Source of the DNA: Candidatus Woesearchaeota archaeon | GTDB taxonomy: Archaea; Nanobdellota; Nanobdellia; Woesearchaeales; GW2011-AR9 | Length of the DNA stretch: 64,000 nucleotides | Direction: 5' to 3' | NCBI GenBank assembly: GCA_016188115.1 | Contig: JACPIK010000002.1 | Coordinates: 62,001-126,000 of the forward strand | Part shown: positions 52,983 through 62,033 of the stretch, piece after piece | Layout of the letters: every line of letters begins with the position of its first letter | Position numbering within the stretch: position 1 is the first letter of the stretch | Notes under the pieces: generated by a model | What the model was told of the DNA's origin: nothing | Seen by the model: the letters and a program-made list of their open reading frames with translations, nothing else | Database searches by the model: none | Made by a program: the position numbers and the translations under genes

Positions 52983-54680
52983 ATGTTTGGCAAACTCAAA
53001 GATAAACTCAAAAGCGCTCTATCTGTTTTTTCCAAGAAAACCGAAGAAGAAGCAGAAGTAGAAGAAAAAATTGTTGAAGTAGAACAAGCTATCTCTGAAA
53101 AACCTGTTGCAGAGTCTGTTCCAGAACCTGAAGTTCCTATCCTTGAAGAAGACGTTGAAATTCCTGTTGTAGAAGAAGTAGAAGAGAAAGTAGTTGCACC
53201 TGTTGTTTCTAAAATCCACATCGAAGAGAAGATACATCAAGAAAAAGTAGAAAAAACCAACATAGAAAAAAGCATTCCAATTCAGCAAGAAAAGAAAACT
53301 GTTCAAGAAAAGCACCATCCTGCTTCTAAAGTTGAATCTAAACCTGTAGAGAAAAAAGTAGAACCTAAAGAAACATCAAAACCAACTCACAAACCTACTC
53401 CTGTTGCTAAGGCTGAAGTACAAAAACACGCCGAACCAATAAAATCTGAACCGGCAGTTGTAAAGAAAGAGGAACATATAGAAAAATCTCATCAAGAACA
53501 AAAAGGAACTCACTCAACTCCTACTATCATCGAGCCAGTTCAACCTGAAAAGAAAGGATTCTTTGGTCGCCTATTCTCTAAAAAAGAAGAAACACCAAAA
53601 GAAGAGATCAAAGAGACACCTACTATTGTTACAAAAGAAGACGTTGTTGAGAAGAAACATGAGATACACGAATCAATCAAAACTCATCATGAAGAAAAGA
53701 AATCAGAAGTTATACTCCAAAAACCAGAAGTAAAAGCAGAAAAACCAACTAAAAAAGAAGCGATCCCGCAAAAAGCACAAGAAGAACCAGTTGACGAACA
53801 AGGCTTCTTTGGCAAACTTAAACAAGCTATTACGACAAAAACTATTTCAACAGACAAATTCGAAGAACTCTTCTGGGAACTCGAACTCGTCCTTCTTGAA
53901 AACAACGTCTCCGTTGAAGTGATTGAACGCATTAAAGAAGATCTCAAGACTGAACTTGTCGATAAACCTCTCCCTCGTGACGTTCTCGGAAAAATCAATG
54001 ATACTCTACGTTCAACAGTTCGTGATATCTTAACCTACGACAAAGTTGACCTCATTGCTAAAGTAAAACAAGCTAAGGAACAACAAAAACCATATGTTGT
54101 CGCGTTCTTCGGAATCAATGGTGCAGGAAAAACAACCTCCATTGCTAAACTTACAGCCTACTTTCAAAAACATAAACTTAGTGTCGTTCTCGCTGCCTGT
54201 GATACGTTTCGTGCTGCGGCGATTCAACAGCTCGAAGAGCATGCAACTAAATTAAATGTCAAAATAATCAAACATGATTATGGTTCTGATGCCGCTGCCG
54301 TTGCCTTCGATGCGATCAAATATGCCCAAAAGAACAATGTTGACGTTGTTCTTATTGATACAGCCGGTCGTCTTCATTCCAATACTAATCTTATGGCGGA
54401 ATTGGAAAAGATCATACGCGTCACTAAACCAGATCTTAAAGTCTTTGTAGGCGAGAGTATTACTGGTAATGATTGTATCGAACAAGCCCGCAGTTTCAAC
54501 GAGTTAGTGCAAATGGATGGTGCAATTCTTACCAAAGCAGATGTTGATGAGAAAGGTGGTGCACCTCTTTCAATTTCATACGTTATCAAAAAGCCAATTT
54601 TATTCTTAGGTGTGGGCCAAAAGTATGGAGATTTTGAAGAATTTGATGTCGAGAAGATGGTGATGAGGTTGGGATTATAA
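52983..54680 (+). CDS. ftsY: Signal recognition particle receptor FtsY
   Basis: The membrane receptor for SRP-ribosome complexes. An unusually long (~260-residue) charged Glu/Lys/Pro-rich region precedes the NG GTPase domain. It contains K-K-G-F-F-G-R-L-F-S-K-K and D-E-Q-G-F-F-G-K-L-K, possible membrane-binding amphipathic patches. GTPase motifs: G-I-N-G-A-G-K-T-T, D-T-F-R-A-A-A, D-T-A-G-R and L-T-K-A-D-V-D-E-K-G-G. It follows prefoldin alpha by two bases. Confidence 0.95.
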   Translation: MFGKLKDKLKSALSVFSKKTEEEAEVEEKIVEVEQAISEKPVAESVPEPEVPILEEDVEIPVVEEVEEKVVAPVVSKIHIEEKIHQEKVEKTNIEKSIPIQQEKKTVQEKHHPASKVESKPVEKKVEPKETSKPTHKPTPVAKAEVQKHAEPIKSEPAVVKKEEHIEKSHQEQKGTHSTPTIIEPVQPEKKGFFGRLFSKKEETPKEEIKETPTIVTKEDVVEKKHEIHESIKTHHEEKKSEVILQKPEVKAEKPTKKEAIPQKAQEEPVDEQGFFGKLKQAITTKTISTDKFEELFWELELVLLENNVSVEVIERIKEDLKTELVDKPLPRDVLGKINDTLRSTVRDILTYDKVDLIAKVKQAKEQQKPYVVAFFGINGAGKTTSIAKLTAYFQKHKLSVVLAACDTFRAAAIQQLEEHATKLNVKIIKHDYGSDAAAVAFDAIKYAQKNNVDVVLIDTAGRLHSNTNLMAELEKIIRVTKPDLKVFVGESITGNDCIEQARSFNELVQMDGAILTKADVDEKGGAPLSISYVIKKPILFLGVGQKYGDFEEFDVEKMVMRLGL

Positions 54681-54684
54681 GCGC

Positions 54685-55020
54685 TCACTTAATGCGTGGT
54701 TCTTGAATACTCAATAAGTCTTCAAAAGGTCGTCTTCCAAATCGTAAATCACTTATAATCGTTGTGACAGTGCTATCATAATGGCATTTATACCCTTGAC
54801 AAACTGCTGGTCTTTGCTCATAGATTTGACATCTCCCATTCTCTACATCTAAGAATACACATGCTCCTGTAATAGGATCATTTTCTAGCAGAAAACGTCC
54901 TGATTCATCAACAGTAAACCTTTCTAGAGTCTTTGCTTCTTGAGGTGTCAGTCTTTTTGTAGGAAAATAACAACAGGCATTCATACAAAAATCTGCATAA
55001 AGCTCGTCACATTCTGTCAT
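54685..55020 (-). CDS. YkgJ-type Cys-cluster protein
   Basis: A 111-residue protein with the YkgJ/CxxCxxCC-type metal-binding pattern: C-M-N-A-C-C-Y-F, then G-A-C-V-F-L, G-R-C-Q-I-Y-E-Q-R-P-A-V-C-Q-G-Y-K-C. It probably binds zinc or an iron-sulfur cluster; role unknown. It converges on ftsY, 4 nt apart. Confidence 0.8.
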   Translation of the reverse strand: MTECDELYADFCMNACCYFPTKRLTPQEAKTLERFTVDESGRFLLENDPITGACVFLDVENGRCQIYEQRPAVCQGYKCHYDSTVTTIISDLRFGRRPFEDLLSIQEPRIK

Positions 55021-55120
55021 GGATATTTTTTCTGAATTAAGTTGATAAATCTTATCTTCTCAAATAAATATTTCCTCTACTCCCAACATCTTTTTATAAG
55101 ATTAATAGTTTTGAAACAAA

Positions 55121-56506
55121 ATGTTTAATGTCTACAAATTTGGTGGATCGAGCGTAGGGAGTTCTCGAGCTATCGAAGCCTCAGCTAATCTCATCCAAGC
55201 TGATCCCTACGGTAAAGTTGTTGTAGTTTCAGCTCCTAGTGGCGTAACGGATCTTCTTTTAGCTGGCGATAAACATCATGTTGAACGAGGAGAATTTCCA
55301 GTTGAAACATTTAGAAAAATTAGAGATCGTTTTGCAGCAACCTATGAAGGGATCTCAGCGGCTCAACGTCATATTGAAGTTGCTTTCTCACAAGGTGGCG
55401 AACTTGAACGAAGAATAGCCCACGGCGCCGACCTCACACAACAGAATGCTCCATATCATACTGCGCGTCTTGCTTCCTTTGGTGAAGCATTAAATCATGA
55501 ACTCTTTGCACTATGTCTGCAAAGTCGGGGCATAGCAGCAAGAGCAGCCCCTATGGAAAGACTCATGAAATTGAAGGGAAAACCTACTTGTGCTGAATAT
55601 AGCTCTCGTTCTGATACACGTATACAAAATTATGTTAACGATGGTTTTGAAGGAGTTACAGTTTTTGGTGGATATTATGGGTTTGATGCAAAGGGTAATC
55701 ATTTAATTTTCGATCGAGGTGGATCAGATCTTTCGCAAACTCTTATTATGCGTGCTATTAGGGCAGAACGTGGGTTCAACTGTACTGATTCAGAGGGGGT
55801 TAGACCAATCGATCCACGTCTGCTTGAAGGTGATGAATTCAGAGATTTGCCTACTCTTAATCACATTTCTTATGATATGGCACAAGAAATTGCACGTGCT
55901 GGTGGTAAAATTCTTCATCCTCGCTGTCTTGACCCTCTACGTGAGGTTAACATTCCTCTTGTTGTGATGAATACATTTAATCCTACAGGGGGGAGAACAC
56001 AAATTGATGGTGAAACACCTCAGAGCAATCGTATTGTTGCAATTGGTGGCAAAGCCGGCCCATTTCACGTTCTACGGTTAAGAACAGGAGGCATGGATGG
56101 AGTAGCCGGTTACATGCATCGTGTTACAGGAGCTTTACGCAAGGTTAATACCGAAATGATAGCCACATCAGATGTAACTATTACTGCAATTCATTCCCCT
56201 CCATCATCCTCTGAGTTGTTAAAAATTATAAAACTTCAACGTTACGGATCTATTGACACGGGTAATTCTACTGCTTTGGTTGCGTTAGTTGGAAGCGGCT
56301 TCACTTCCCATCCCGAATTATATGCAAATGCTCTTACAACTTTAGGTACGGAAAAATGGGTTGATAGAGAAGGTGCTACTCAAAAAGGCATTCCTGTTCG
56401 TGCAGTCTCAAACGCACATGACAACAGCATTTGGTTTGCTGTTCCGCAAGATCTCTATAAAAAAGCCGCCGTTGCATTATATCGAGATTTAATCAAGAAT
56501 AATTAA
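55121..56506 (+). CDS. lysC: Aspartate kinase
   Basis: Phosphorylates aspartate in the first step of lysine, threonine and methionine synthesis. Seen: V-Y-K-F-G-G-S-S-V-G at the N-terminus, F-D-R-G-G-S-D-L-S in the substrate loop, D-P-R-L and G-G-K-I-L-H-P-R-C. The ~160-residue C-terminal region should hold ACT domains (V-N-T-E-M-I-A-T-S-D-V-T-I-T-A-I), implying feedback control. Leaderless; first gene of lysC-dapA-lysA. Confidence 0.92.
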   Translation: MFNVYKFGGSSVGSSRAIEASANLIQADPYGKVVVVSAPSGVTDLLLAGDKHHVERGEFPVETFRKIRDRFAATYEGISAAQRHIEVAFSQGGELERRIAHGADLTQQNAPYHTARLASFGEALNHELFALCLQSRGIAARAAPMERLMKLKGKPTCAEYSSRSDTRIQNYVNDGFEGVTVFGGYYGFDAKGNHLIFDRGGSDLSQTLIMRAIRAERGFNCTDSEGVRPIDPRLLEGDEFRDLPTLNHISYDMAQEIARAGGKILHPRCLDPLREVNIPLVVMNTFNPTGGRTQIDGETPQSNRIVAIGGKAGPFHVLRLRTGGMDGVAGYMHRVTGALRKVNTEMIATSDVTITAIHSPPSSSELLKIIKLQRYGSIDTGNSTALVALVGSGFTSHPELYANALTTLGTEKWVDREGATQKGIPVRAVSNAHDNSIWFAVPQDLYKKAAVALYRDLIKNN

Positions 56507-56529
56507 GAATAATTAAGAGGATGAATCAC

Positions 56530-57480
56530 ATGACATTACCACGATTAAAACCAGGTGCGTACACTGCAATTGTAACACCCCGAAATGCAAATAATTCTAT
56601 TGACTATCGCCGATTACATTCATTTGTTGAAGAGCAGATTACTGCCGACATCACTGGTCTTGTGGTTATGGGCACGACGGGAGAGGGAGATTATATTGCT
56701 GACTTTAACGCGAAGAGTTATGCGCGTTTTGCTCATTATAGCAGAATAATTAATGCTGTTGGTGAACAAAGAGATGCAATGAAGAGTGAAATCCCTCTTA
56801 TTGTTGGTATTAAAGGTCAGCAAGCAAGTGAAGCAATACGTCGTTCAAATATCGCACTTGATTACGGTGCTGATGCTGGCCTCTTAGTAACTCCTCCGTA
56901 TGGTAAGCCACGACAAAATGGTTTAATTGCCTATTTTGAAAAAGTTGCAGCAGAAAGTCAACTTCCATTTGTGTTATATGATGTACAGGGCAGAACTGGT
57001 GTAAGTCTCGAGCCAGAGACCGTTGGACATCTTGCTCAAATTCCAAACATCATCGGTCTCAAAGCTGCCACAGCTGATATGAAGAGAATAAAAGCGTATG
57101 TCGACGCAGCAGGCGTTGCAAACAAAACGAGAGCTCAACCATTTTATGTCTTTAGCGGAGACGACGCAACTACCTACCAAGCTATTCAACAAGGAGCAAA
57201 AGGAGGTATTGCAGTAGTGAGTAACATTATCCCTCGAGAATGGACAGAGATGGTAACTAACGCATTGACTAATAACTCACAAGCAGAAACACTTGCAGCT
57301 GATTGGAAACCTCTTTGTGATGCTACCATGGCCTACGGAAATCCTATGTCCACCAAAGCAATACTTGAAATTCTTGGACGAGGAGTTGGTCTTGCTCATC
57401 CTGAATTAGGGTCACTTGAACCAGACGAAAAAGCTGATTTAGAGCGACGACTTTCTGACTATCCTGAATTAAAACGGTAG
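56530..57480 (+). CDS. dapA: 4-hydroxy-tetrahydrodipicolinate synthase
   Basis: A class I aldolase-fold enzyme joining aspartate semialdehyde and pyruvate. Seen: M-G-T-T-G-E-G-D (T-T-G-E signature), L-Y-D-V-Q-G-R-T-G with the catalytic Tyr, and I-I-G-L-K-A-A-T with the Schiff-base Lys. ATG 56530 is preferred over ATG 56521 because GAGG then sits 9 nt upstream. It follows lysC by a short gap and precedes lysA by 7 nt. Confidence 0.9.
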   Translation: MTLPRLKPGAYTAIVTPRNANNSIDYRRLHSFVEEQITADITGLVVMGTTGEGDYIADFNAKSYARFAHYSRIINAVGEQRDAMKSEIPLIVGIKGQQASEAIRRSNIALDYGADAGLLVTPPYGKPRQNGLIAYFEKVAAESQLPFVLYDVQGRTGVSLEPETVGHLAQIPNIIGLKAATADMKRIKAYVDAAGVANKTRAQPFYVFSGDDATTYQAIQQGAKGGIAVVSNIIPREWTEMVTNALTNNSQAETLAADWKPLCDATMAYGNPMSTKAILEILGRGVGLAHPELGSLEPDEKADLERRLSDYPELKR

Positions 57481-57487
57481 GTAAATC

Positions 57488-58699
57488 ATGTCCTCTTCTT
57501 TTCTTCTTTCTCTTGCACAACAATACGGAACACCTCTCTACGTCTACGATGCTCACATCATAAAAGAACGGTATTGCGAACTCAAAAGCTGGTTTAATTA
57601 TCCTAAAACCAAAATTTTCTATGCGATGAAGGCAAATTATAATCCAACTATTCTCAAAGTTCTTCTTCAAGAAGGTGCCAATATTGACGCGGTCTCTCCT
57701 ACAGAAATTCTCCTTGCACTTAAAGTTGGTTTCAAACCAGAACAGATTCTCTACACTGCTAACATGATGAGTGATGAAGAAATTCATGAAGTACAAAAAC
57801 TCAATGTCCTTTTTAACATTGGTTCTCTCTCAGAGTTAGAACGCTATGGTCAATTTTATCCACATAGTTCGGTCTGTCTGCGCTTCAATCCTGATGTTAT
57901 TGCGGGACATCATGAAAAAGTCAAGACGGGGGGGAAGGACACGAAATTCGGCATTTCATTAGAAGACGTAGAAATAGTCAAAGAAATCTCTAAACAATAT
58001 CACCTCGCAGTTATTGGCATTCATGAACATACTGGTTCAGGTATTCCTCTCACTTCAGAACAATTCCAAGGTATTCTCAATACTCTCTCTATCATAACCA
58101 AAGAAAACTTCCCTGATCTCGAGTTCGTCGATTTTGGTGGTGGATTCAAAATACCCTACAAAGAAAGCGAATCTCGTGCAGACTACGCAGAATTTGGTAA
58201 AAAACTGGTAACAGTATTCAAACAATGCTGCAATACTTACGGTAAAGTTCTTCAACTTTATTTCGAGCCTGGAAGATATCTCGTTGCAGAAGCAGGGACG
58301 TTGTTAGTCAAAGCAACTACACTTAAACAAAACGGAAATAAAAAGATAGCTGGTGTTAATTCCGGATTCAACCATCTCATTCGACCTATTCTCTATGACG
58401 CCTATCACCAAATTCTCAACCTTTCGCATCCACACGCAGCTCCACATGCTTACGATATAGTTGGAAACATCTGTGAAACCGGTGACCACTTCGCTAAAGA
58501 TCGTTCCATTCCTCAAGTGAGTGAAGGCGATATTCTTGCTATCTGCGATACTGGTGCGTATGGTTATGCCATGGGAAGTATCTACAACTTAAGATCAATG
58601 CCTGCAGAAATAATTATCGAACAAGGGACAGTCCTACATCACACTCCTGCACTTACCGCTCAAGAATTAGTTCGAAGAATTACTGGTTCTCTTGATTAA
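57488..58699 (+). CDS. lysA: Diaminopimelate decarboxylase
   Basis: A PLP enzyme making lysine from meso-diaminopimelate. F-Y-A-M-K-A-N holds the PLP Lys, and G-I-H-E-H-T-G-S-G-I, D-F-G-G-G-F, E-P-G-R-Y-L-V and I-C-E-T-G-D-H-F follow in order. At 403 residues it is full length. The 3' end overlaps a convergent MepA-like gene by 20 nt. The genes between DapA and LysA in the pathway are not in the window. Confidence 0.92.
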   Translation: MSSSFLLSLAQQYGTPLYVYDAHIIKERYCELKSWFNYPKTKIFYAMKANYNPTILKVLLQEGANIDAVSPTEILLALKVGFKPEQILYTANMMSDEEIHEVQKLNVLFNIGSLSELERYGQFYPHSSVCLRFNPDVIAGHHEKVKTGGKDTKFGISLEDVEIVKEISKQYHLAVIGIHEHTGSGIPLTSEQFQGILNTLSIITKENFPDLEFVDFGGGFKIPYKESESRADYAEFGKKLVTVFKQCCNTYGKVLQLYFEPGRYLVAEAGTLLVKATTLKQNGNKKIAGVNSGFNHLIRPILYDAYHQILNLSHPHAAPHAYDIVGNICETGDHFAKDRSIPQVSEGDILAICDTGAYGYAMGSIYNLRSMPAEIIIEQGTVLHHTPALTAQELVRRITGSLD

Positions 58700-59513
58700 T
58701 TGCATAACGGTCTCGAACAATTTCAGGTCCTACTCGTAGATGCATATGGTTCTGGTGTCCTAAGCAATATGGCTTCTCGTCTTTGCTTGTGCGAGCAGCG
58801 CAGGCTTTAAACACAGACCCATATTTGTTCCACTCTTCCTGTCCATGTTCCTGGACAACGTATTGTTTCATCGCCCATACATTGCTTTGATACCATAAGA
58901 TCGTGACTGGGTGGGGGCTTTGCTGGAATCCTTTGACAAGATCCCAATTCACTTCCATTGCTGCTTTACCTTTTGAATTATTTTTAGGAGTAGTACTTAC
59001 GATTTGTCCTTTGATTATCCTATACGGGCTCACATCCGCATCTCGTCCATTTTGGTGGCTCTTATGAGGTCGTAACTTTCCCCCTCCCTCTCGACTTAGA
59101 TCCATTAGTGTTAGTCTCACTCCATATTCCTGCGCTACAGCACATCCCCCGAGACGTAATGTATCATACAATTCTTGTGTAGCGTATGAATTAGTAAGGT
59201 GGGTAGGGATAAGACATTCATCTTCGAGAACTTCTATTCCATCTCGTAATTTTCCTCGATTAGGTTGACCCAAAGCAATAGGCATTGGCTTAGACTCAAA
59301 AATTTGCACTTCTTCAAGAGTAAAATCTAATGTGGTCGGTGATGCTAGGGTATTTTCACTTCCAGTAAGACTTCTTTGATTCACAACCTCCTGGGCCAAT
59401 TGCCATTCAGAAAATGTTTCTTGACTTCTAGACAGAGAATTAGAACTCGTTGGCACTGACGATAACGCTATTACTAATCCGCAAATACTTAGGCTCCCCT
59501 TCATCATCGTCAT
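58680..59513 (-). CDS. Exported MepA-like (M74) murein endopeptidase homologue
   Basis: A signal peptide (residues about 4-24) and a C-terminal LAS-type metallopeptidase core. K-S-H-Q-N-G-R-D-A-D-V (near residues 151-161) gives zinc ligands His and Asp, and N-H-M-H-L-R-V near 258 gives the H-x-H. This is the penicillin-insensitive murein endopeptidase pattern, which in bacteria cuts D-Ala-meso-DAP cross-links. Archaea lack murein, so a foreign cell wall, pseudomurein-like or protein target is possible (inference). Start Met1 or Met3/4. Confidence 0.8.
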   Translation of the reverse strand: MTMMKGSLSICGLVIALSSVPTSSNSLSRSQETFSEWQLAQEVVNQRSLTGSENTLASPTTLDFTLEEVQIFESKPMPIALGQPNRGKLRDGIEVLEDECLIPTHLTNSYATQELYDTLRLGGCAVAQEYGVRLTLMDLSREGGGKLRPHKSHQNGRDADVSPYRIIKGQIVSTTPKNNSKGKAAMEVNWDLVKGFQQSPHPVTILWYQSNVWAMKQYVVQEHGQEEWNKYGSVFKACAARTSKDEKPYCLGHQNHMHLRVGPEIVRDRYAINQENQ

Positions 59514-59601
59514 TCTCCATAATCTTAAATGGAGTTTGAAAATCTTTTATAAAATTTTTGCACTACTAAGAAGATACTAGAAACAGTCAATCAATACGCA
59601 A

Positions 59602-60390
59602 TTAGCGTTGGTTCGCAAGCAAATATAACCCATTCACAACTTCAAAGACTTTATCGGTGCCTATCTTTGGGATTGCAAGAGGGGTGGGTCTGGCATATGC
59701 CCTAGATCCAGCAGATTCTCTATTAGCAGAAACCATTTCTATCTCCCGTTGCACAGCATTAAGATCTCTTTTAACGGCTTCACTGGCAGGATTAAGTTCT
59801 GCTGCTTGTTTTAAATACTGGTTTGCTAGAGTTAAATCTGCTGCATTAAATGCAATAATTCCTCTAACTCGATGTGCCATTGAACGAATGTTTCCATTTT
59901 GGTTAGTCAATAATGGTTCTAAACTTGAGATATAAAGTGCAGTATCTTGGTTGCCCGTTTGTTGTAATGCATAACAATGCATGAATGGGCTTCTCCAATT
60001 CGTTCGAGCTTCTGGATGTTGTAAATGTGTAACAACTTCTGGTAATCTGTTCAATGCATGCGCAACATGACCCATCATTTCTGCATGTCGTGATGATGGT
60101 TTTTCTATCAAAGCAAGTGCTTGATATGCTGGATCAAGTCGTTGCGCATAGGCTGCTGCTCTCGCAAAATTTTCCAATAATTGCGCATCTGCGATAGCTA
60201 AAACCTCTGCTGCTAGATCATCTACATCTTCTCCTATGTCTTCTCTATTATCAAGCAGTCTGGTCGGTCCAAAAGTTTCTTGAAGAGCTAAGAAAGCTAA
60301 ACTTGCCACATCATCGCTGCCTCTTGGTGGGTTAACTGCTCCTAATAATTCTTCTACTAAAGAATTTACATCAAAACCTATACCTGTCAT
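59602..60390 (-). CDS. TPR-like helical repeat protein
   Basis: Helical repeats of TPR spacing are visible in the second half (A-H-R-V-R-G-I-I-A-F-N-A-A-D-L-T-L-A-N-Q-Y-L-K-Q-A-A-E-style helices with A-L-x8-A). No TM or signal. It is probably a protein-interaction adaptor, partner unknown. Leaderless from a TTTAAATA box 27 nt upstream, with the TCACT-type palindrome just beyond it. Confidence 0.55.
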   Translation of the reverse strand: MTGIGFDVNSLVEELLGAVNPPRGSDDVASLAFLALQETFGPTRLLDNREDIGEDVDDLAAEVLAIADAQLLENFARAAAYAQRLDPAYQALALIEKPSSRHAEMMGHVAHALNRLPEVVTHLQHPEARTNWRSPFMHCYALQQTGNQDTALYISSLEPLLTNQNGNIRSMAHRVRGIIAFNAADLTLANQYLKQAAELNPASEAVKRDLNAVQREIEMVSANRESAGSRAYARPTPLAIPKIGTDKVFEVVNGLYLLANQR

Positions 60391-60435
60391 GAATTTGAAA
60401 AATAATGGGTATTATTTAAATATTTCTATTATTTA

Positions 60436-60449
60436 TCACTAAATAGTGG
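60436..60449. promoter_or_regulatory. TCACT-N4-AGTG palindrome, site 3
   Basis: TCACT-AAAT-AGTGG lies about 25 nt upstream of the TATA box of the TPR gene. It differs from the sites at 29233 and 37479 only in the spacer and one end base. Confidence 0.45.
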
Positions 60450-60510
60450 TTAATAAAACTGTTTTTTCCAGATCGACAATGTTTATAATCTTGTATCCTC
60501 TTTTCGTTTT

Positions 60511-61809
60511 ATGACTACGTTTTACATTGAATCATATGGTTCTTGGCAAAGTACGGCTAATGCGCAACGTATGGCAGACCTTCTTAGTCGTGCCGATTTT
60601 CACCTAGTTAATCAGCTTGAACAAGCAGACATTGTTCTCTTTTCCATCTCCTCTCCAGACGATTCTACTGCAAAAATATTTTTTTCACAATTAGAAAATA
60701 TAAAACAACAATATCCTTACAAACTAATTATCCTTGCTGGGTGCTATCCTCGCTATAATAAAGAGAAAATAGCACGTCACTCTTTTTGTAACTTCACCCA
60801 AATTCATCGTATTGTCGAAGTTGTTGAAGAGACCCTGAGTCGTAATATCCTCAAAATCACCGAATTGGGCGAGCTTCCTCCTCTTGACACTGCCACGATT
60901 CGTACGTCTAAACTCATCGAGATTGTCCCCATTACTTTAGGCTGTACTTCCTCTTGTGTTTTTTGTAGTTCGCAGGTGATTTCACAGGGGGTGCGTTCCT
61001 ATCCTCCGGCTGAAATTATCGCTTTTGTTCGTCAAGCTCTCAACGAAGGTGTAAAACAAATTTGGCTTAGTTCACAAGACAGCGCGAGTTATGGGATTGA
61101 TTTAGGGACCTCAGGCGTGACTCTCTCTTCCTTGCTTGAGGAACTAACATCCCTGCCAGGAGATTTTCGTATTCTTCTCGATAAATTCAGATTTCCTTCT
61201 CTTCAGAGGGGCATTAATGGACTTATAAAATCTTTAAGTCACCCCAAACTATTCAAATTTATTCATGTGCCAATTTATTCAGGAAGTGATACTCTTCTTA
61301 AGTCTCATAAGATAGATTATACTAGTCGCGAAGTCTTAGAAGTAACTAAATCTCTGCGCACACAATTGCCTGCTCTTACTTTTTCAACCCAAATTCAGAT
61401 TGGTTTTCCTGACGAATCACCTGAAGATTTTTGGCAAACCCTTGATCTTGTGCGAAAAATATGTCCGGATAAAATTGAGATCCTATTATTTGCCAATTAT
61501 TCTCTAAAAGCTGTACCCAATCAGCCTCCAATTGAAAGTGCTGAATTAGAACGTCGTCTCAAAGTCATTACGGATGTTGCACATAACACTGCCATTTTAC
61601 AAAATGAACGCTGGAAAAACTGGCAGGGAAATGTTGTTGTAGATAAACAGGGGGAAATACCTGGAGAATGGATTGCCCATAATGATTCTTACAAACCGGT
61701 TTTCATCACTGGAAATTATCGTATTGCTGATACTCTCACCGTTCGCATAACTAAAACCACTGATTCTCTGCTTTATGGTCAGGTTCTTAAAGTGCTTCCA
61801 CTGTTGTAA
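60511..61809 (+). CDS. MtaB-like tRNA methylthiotransferase lacking auxiliary-cluster cysteines
   Basis: Resembles the archaeal/eukaryotic enzyme that makes ms2t6A in tRNA. The radical SAM motif is intact (L-G-C-T-S-S-C-V-F-C). I-W-L-S-S-Q-D-S-A-S-Y-G, H-V-P-I-Y-S-G-S-D and Q-I-G-F-P-D-E-S-P-E-D-F follow as in the family, with a TRAM-like end. In the N-terminal domain two of three cluster ligands are changed (Y-G-S-W for Y-G-C, S-I-S for N-T-C) and only A-G-C remains. The auxiliary [4Fe-4S] cluster is therefore unlikely, and activity may be altered. Confidence 0.8.
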   Translation: MTTFYIESYGSWQSTANAQRMADLLSRADFHLVNQLEQADIVLFSISSPDDSTAKIFFSQLENIKQQYPYKLIILAGCYPRYNKEKIARHSFCNFTQIHRIVEVVEETLSRNILKITELGELPPLDTATIRTSKLIEIVPITLGCTSSCVFCSSQVISQGVRSYPPAEIIAFVRQALNEGVKQIWLSSQDSASYGIDLGTSGVTLSSLLEELTSLPGDFRILLDKFRFPSLQRGINGLIKSLSHPKLFKFIHVPIYSGSDTLLKSHKIDYTSREVLEVTKSLRTQLPALTFSTQIQIGFPDESPEDFWQTLDLVRKICPDKIEILLFANYSLKAVPNQPPIESAELERRLKVITDVAHNTAILQNERWKNWQGNVVVDKQGEIPGEWIAHNDSYKPVFITGNYRIADTLTVRITKTTDSLLYGQVLKVLPLL

Positions 61810-61823
61810 CTATTGTAATTACA

Positions 61824-61886
61824 AGAAAATCAGCGAGAAAGCCTCGATCTTTAGATCGAGGATGAATCGCATAGCGCTGATTTTCT
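61824..61886 (+). repeat. Two-tier hairpin element 1
   Basis: Outer arms AGAAAATCAGCG (61824-61835) and CGCTGATTTTCT (61875-61886) are a perfect 12-bp inverted repeat. Inside, CCTCGATC/GATCGAGG (61842-61849/61854-61861) forms a second stem in the frame AAAGCC...TTTA...GGAT. The pattern recalls right-end hairpins of IS200/IS605-type elements; it may also terminate the upstream gene. Confidence 0.55.
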
Positions 61887-61890
61887 GTTC

Positions 61891-61969
61891 CAAAAACTCG
61901 CCAAAGTAAGCGAGGGGCGTAAAGCCATGGGCTTTAGCCCATGGATAGCTCCGAGCAGGCGAGTTTTTG
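61891..61969 (+). repeat. Two-tier hairpin element 2
   Basis: Outer arms CAAAAACTCGCC (61891-61902) and GGCGAGTTTTTG (61958-61969) pair perfectly. The inner stem CCATGGGC/GCCCATGG (61925-61932/61937-61944) has a TTTA loop and the same AAAGCC...GGAT frame as element 1, although arms and stems differ in sequence. A middle pairing GGGGC/GCTCC is also possible. Confidence 0.55.
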
Positions 61970-62033
61970 TTACTTTCTCAATATCTTCTCAACGCCCGAA
62001 AGATATTAAAAACACCTGTGTTTGAAGGGCAAT

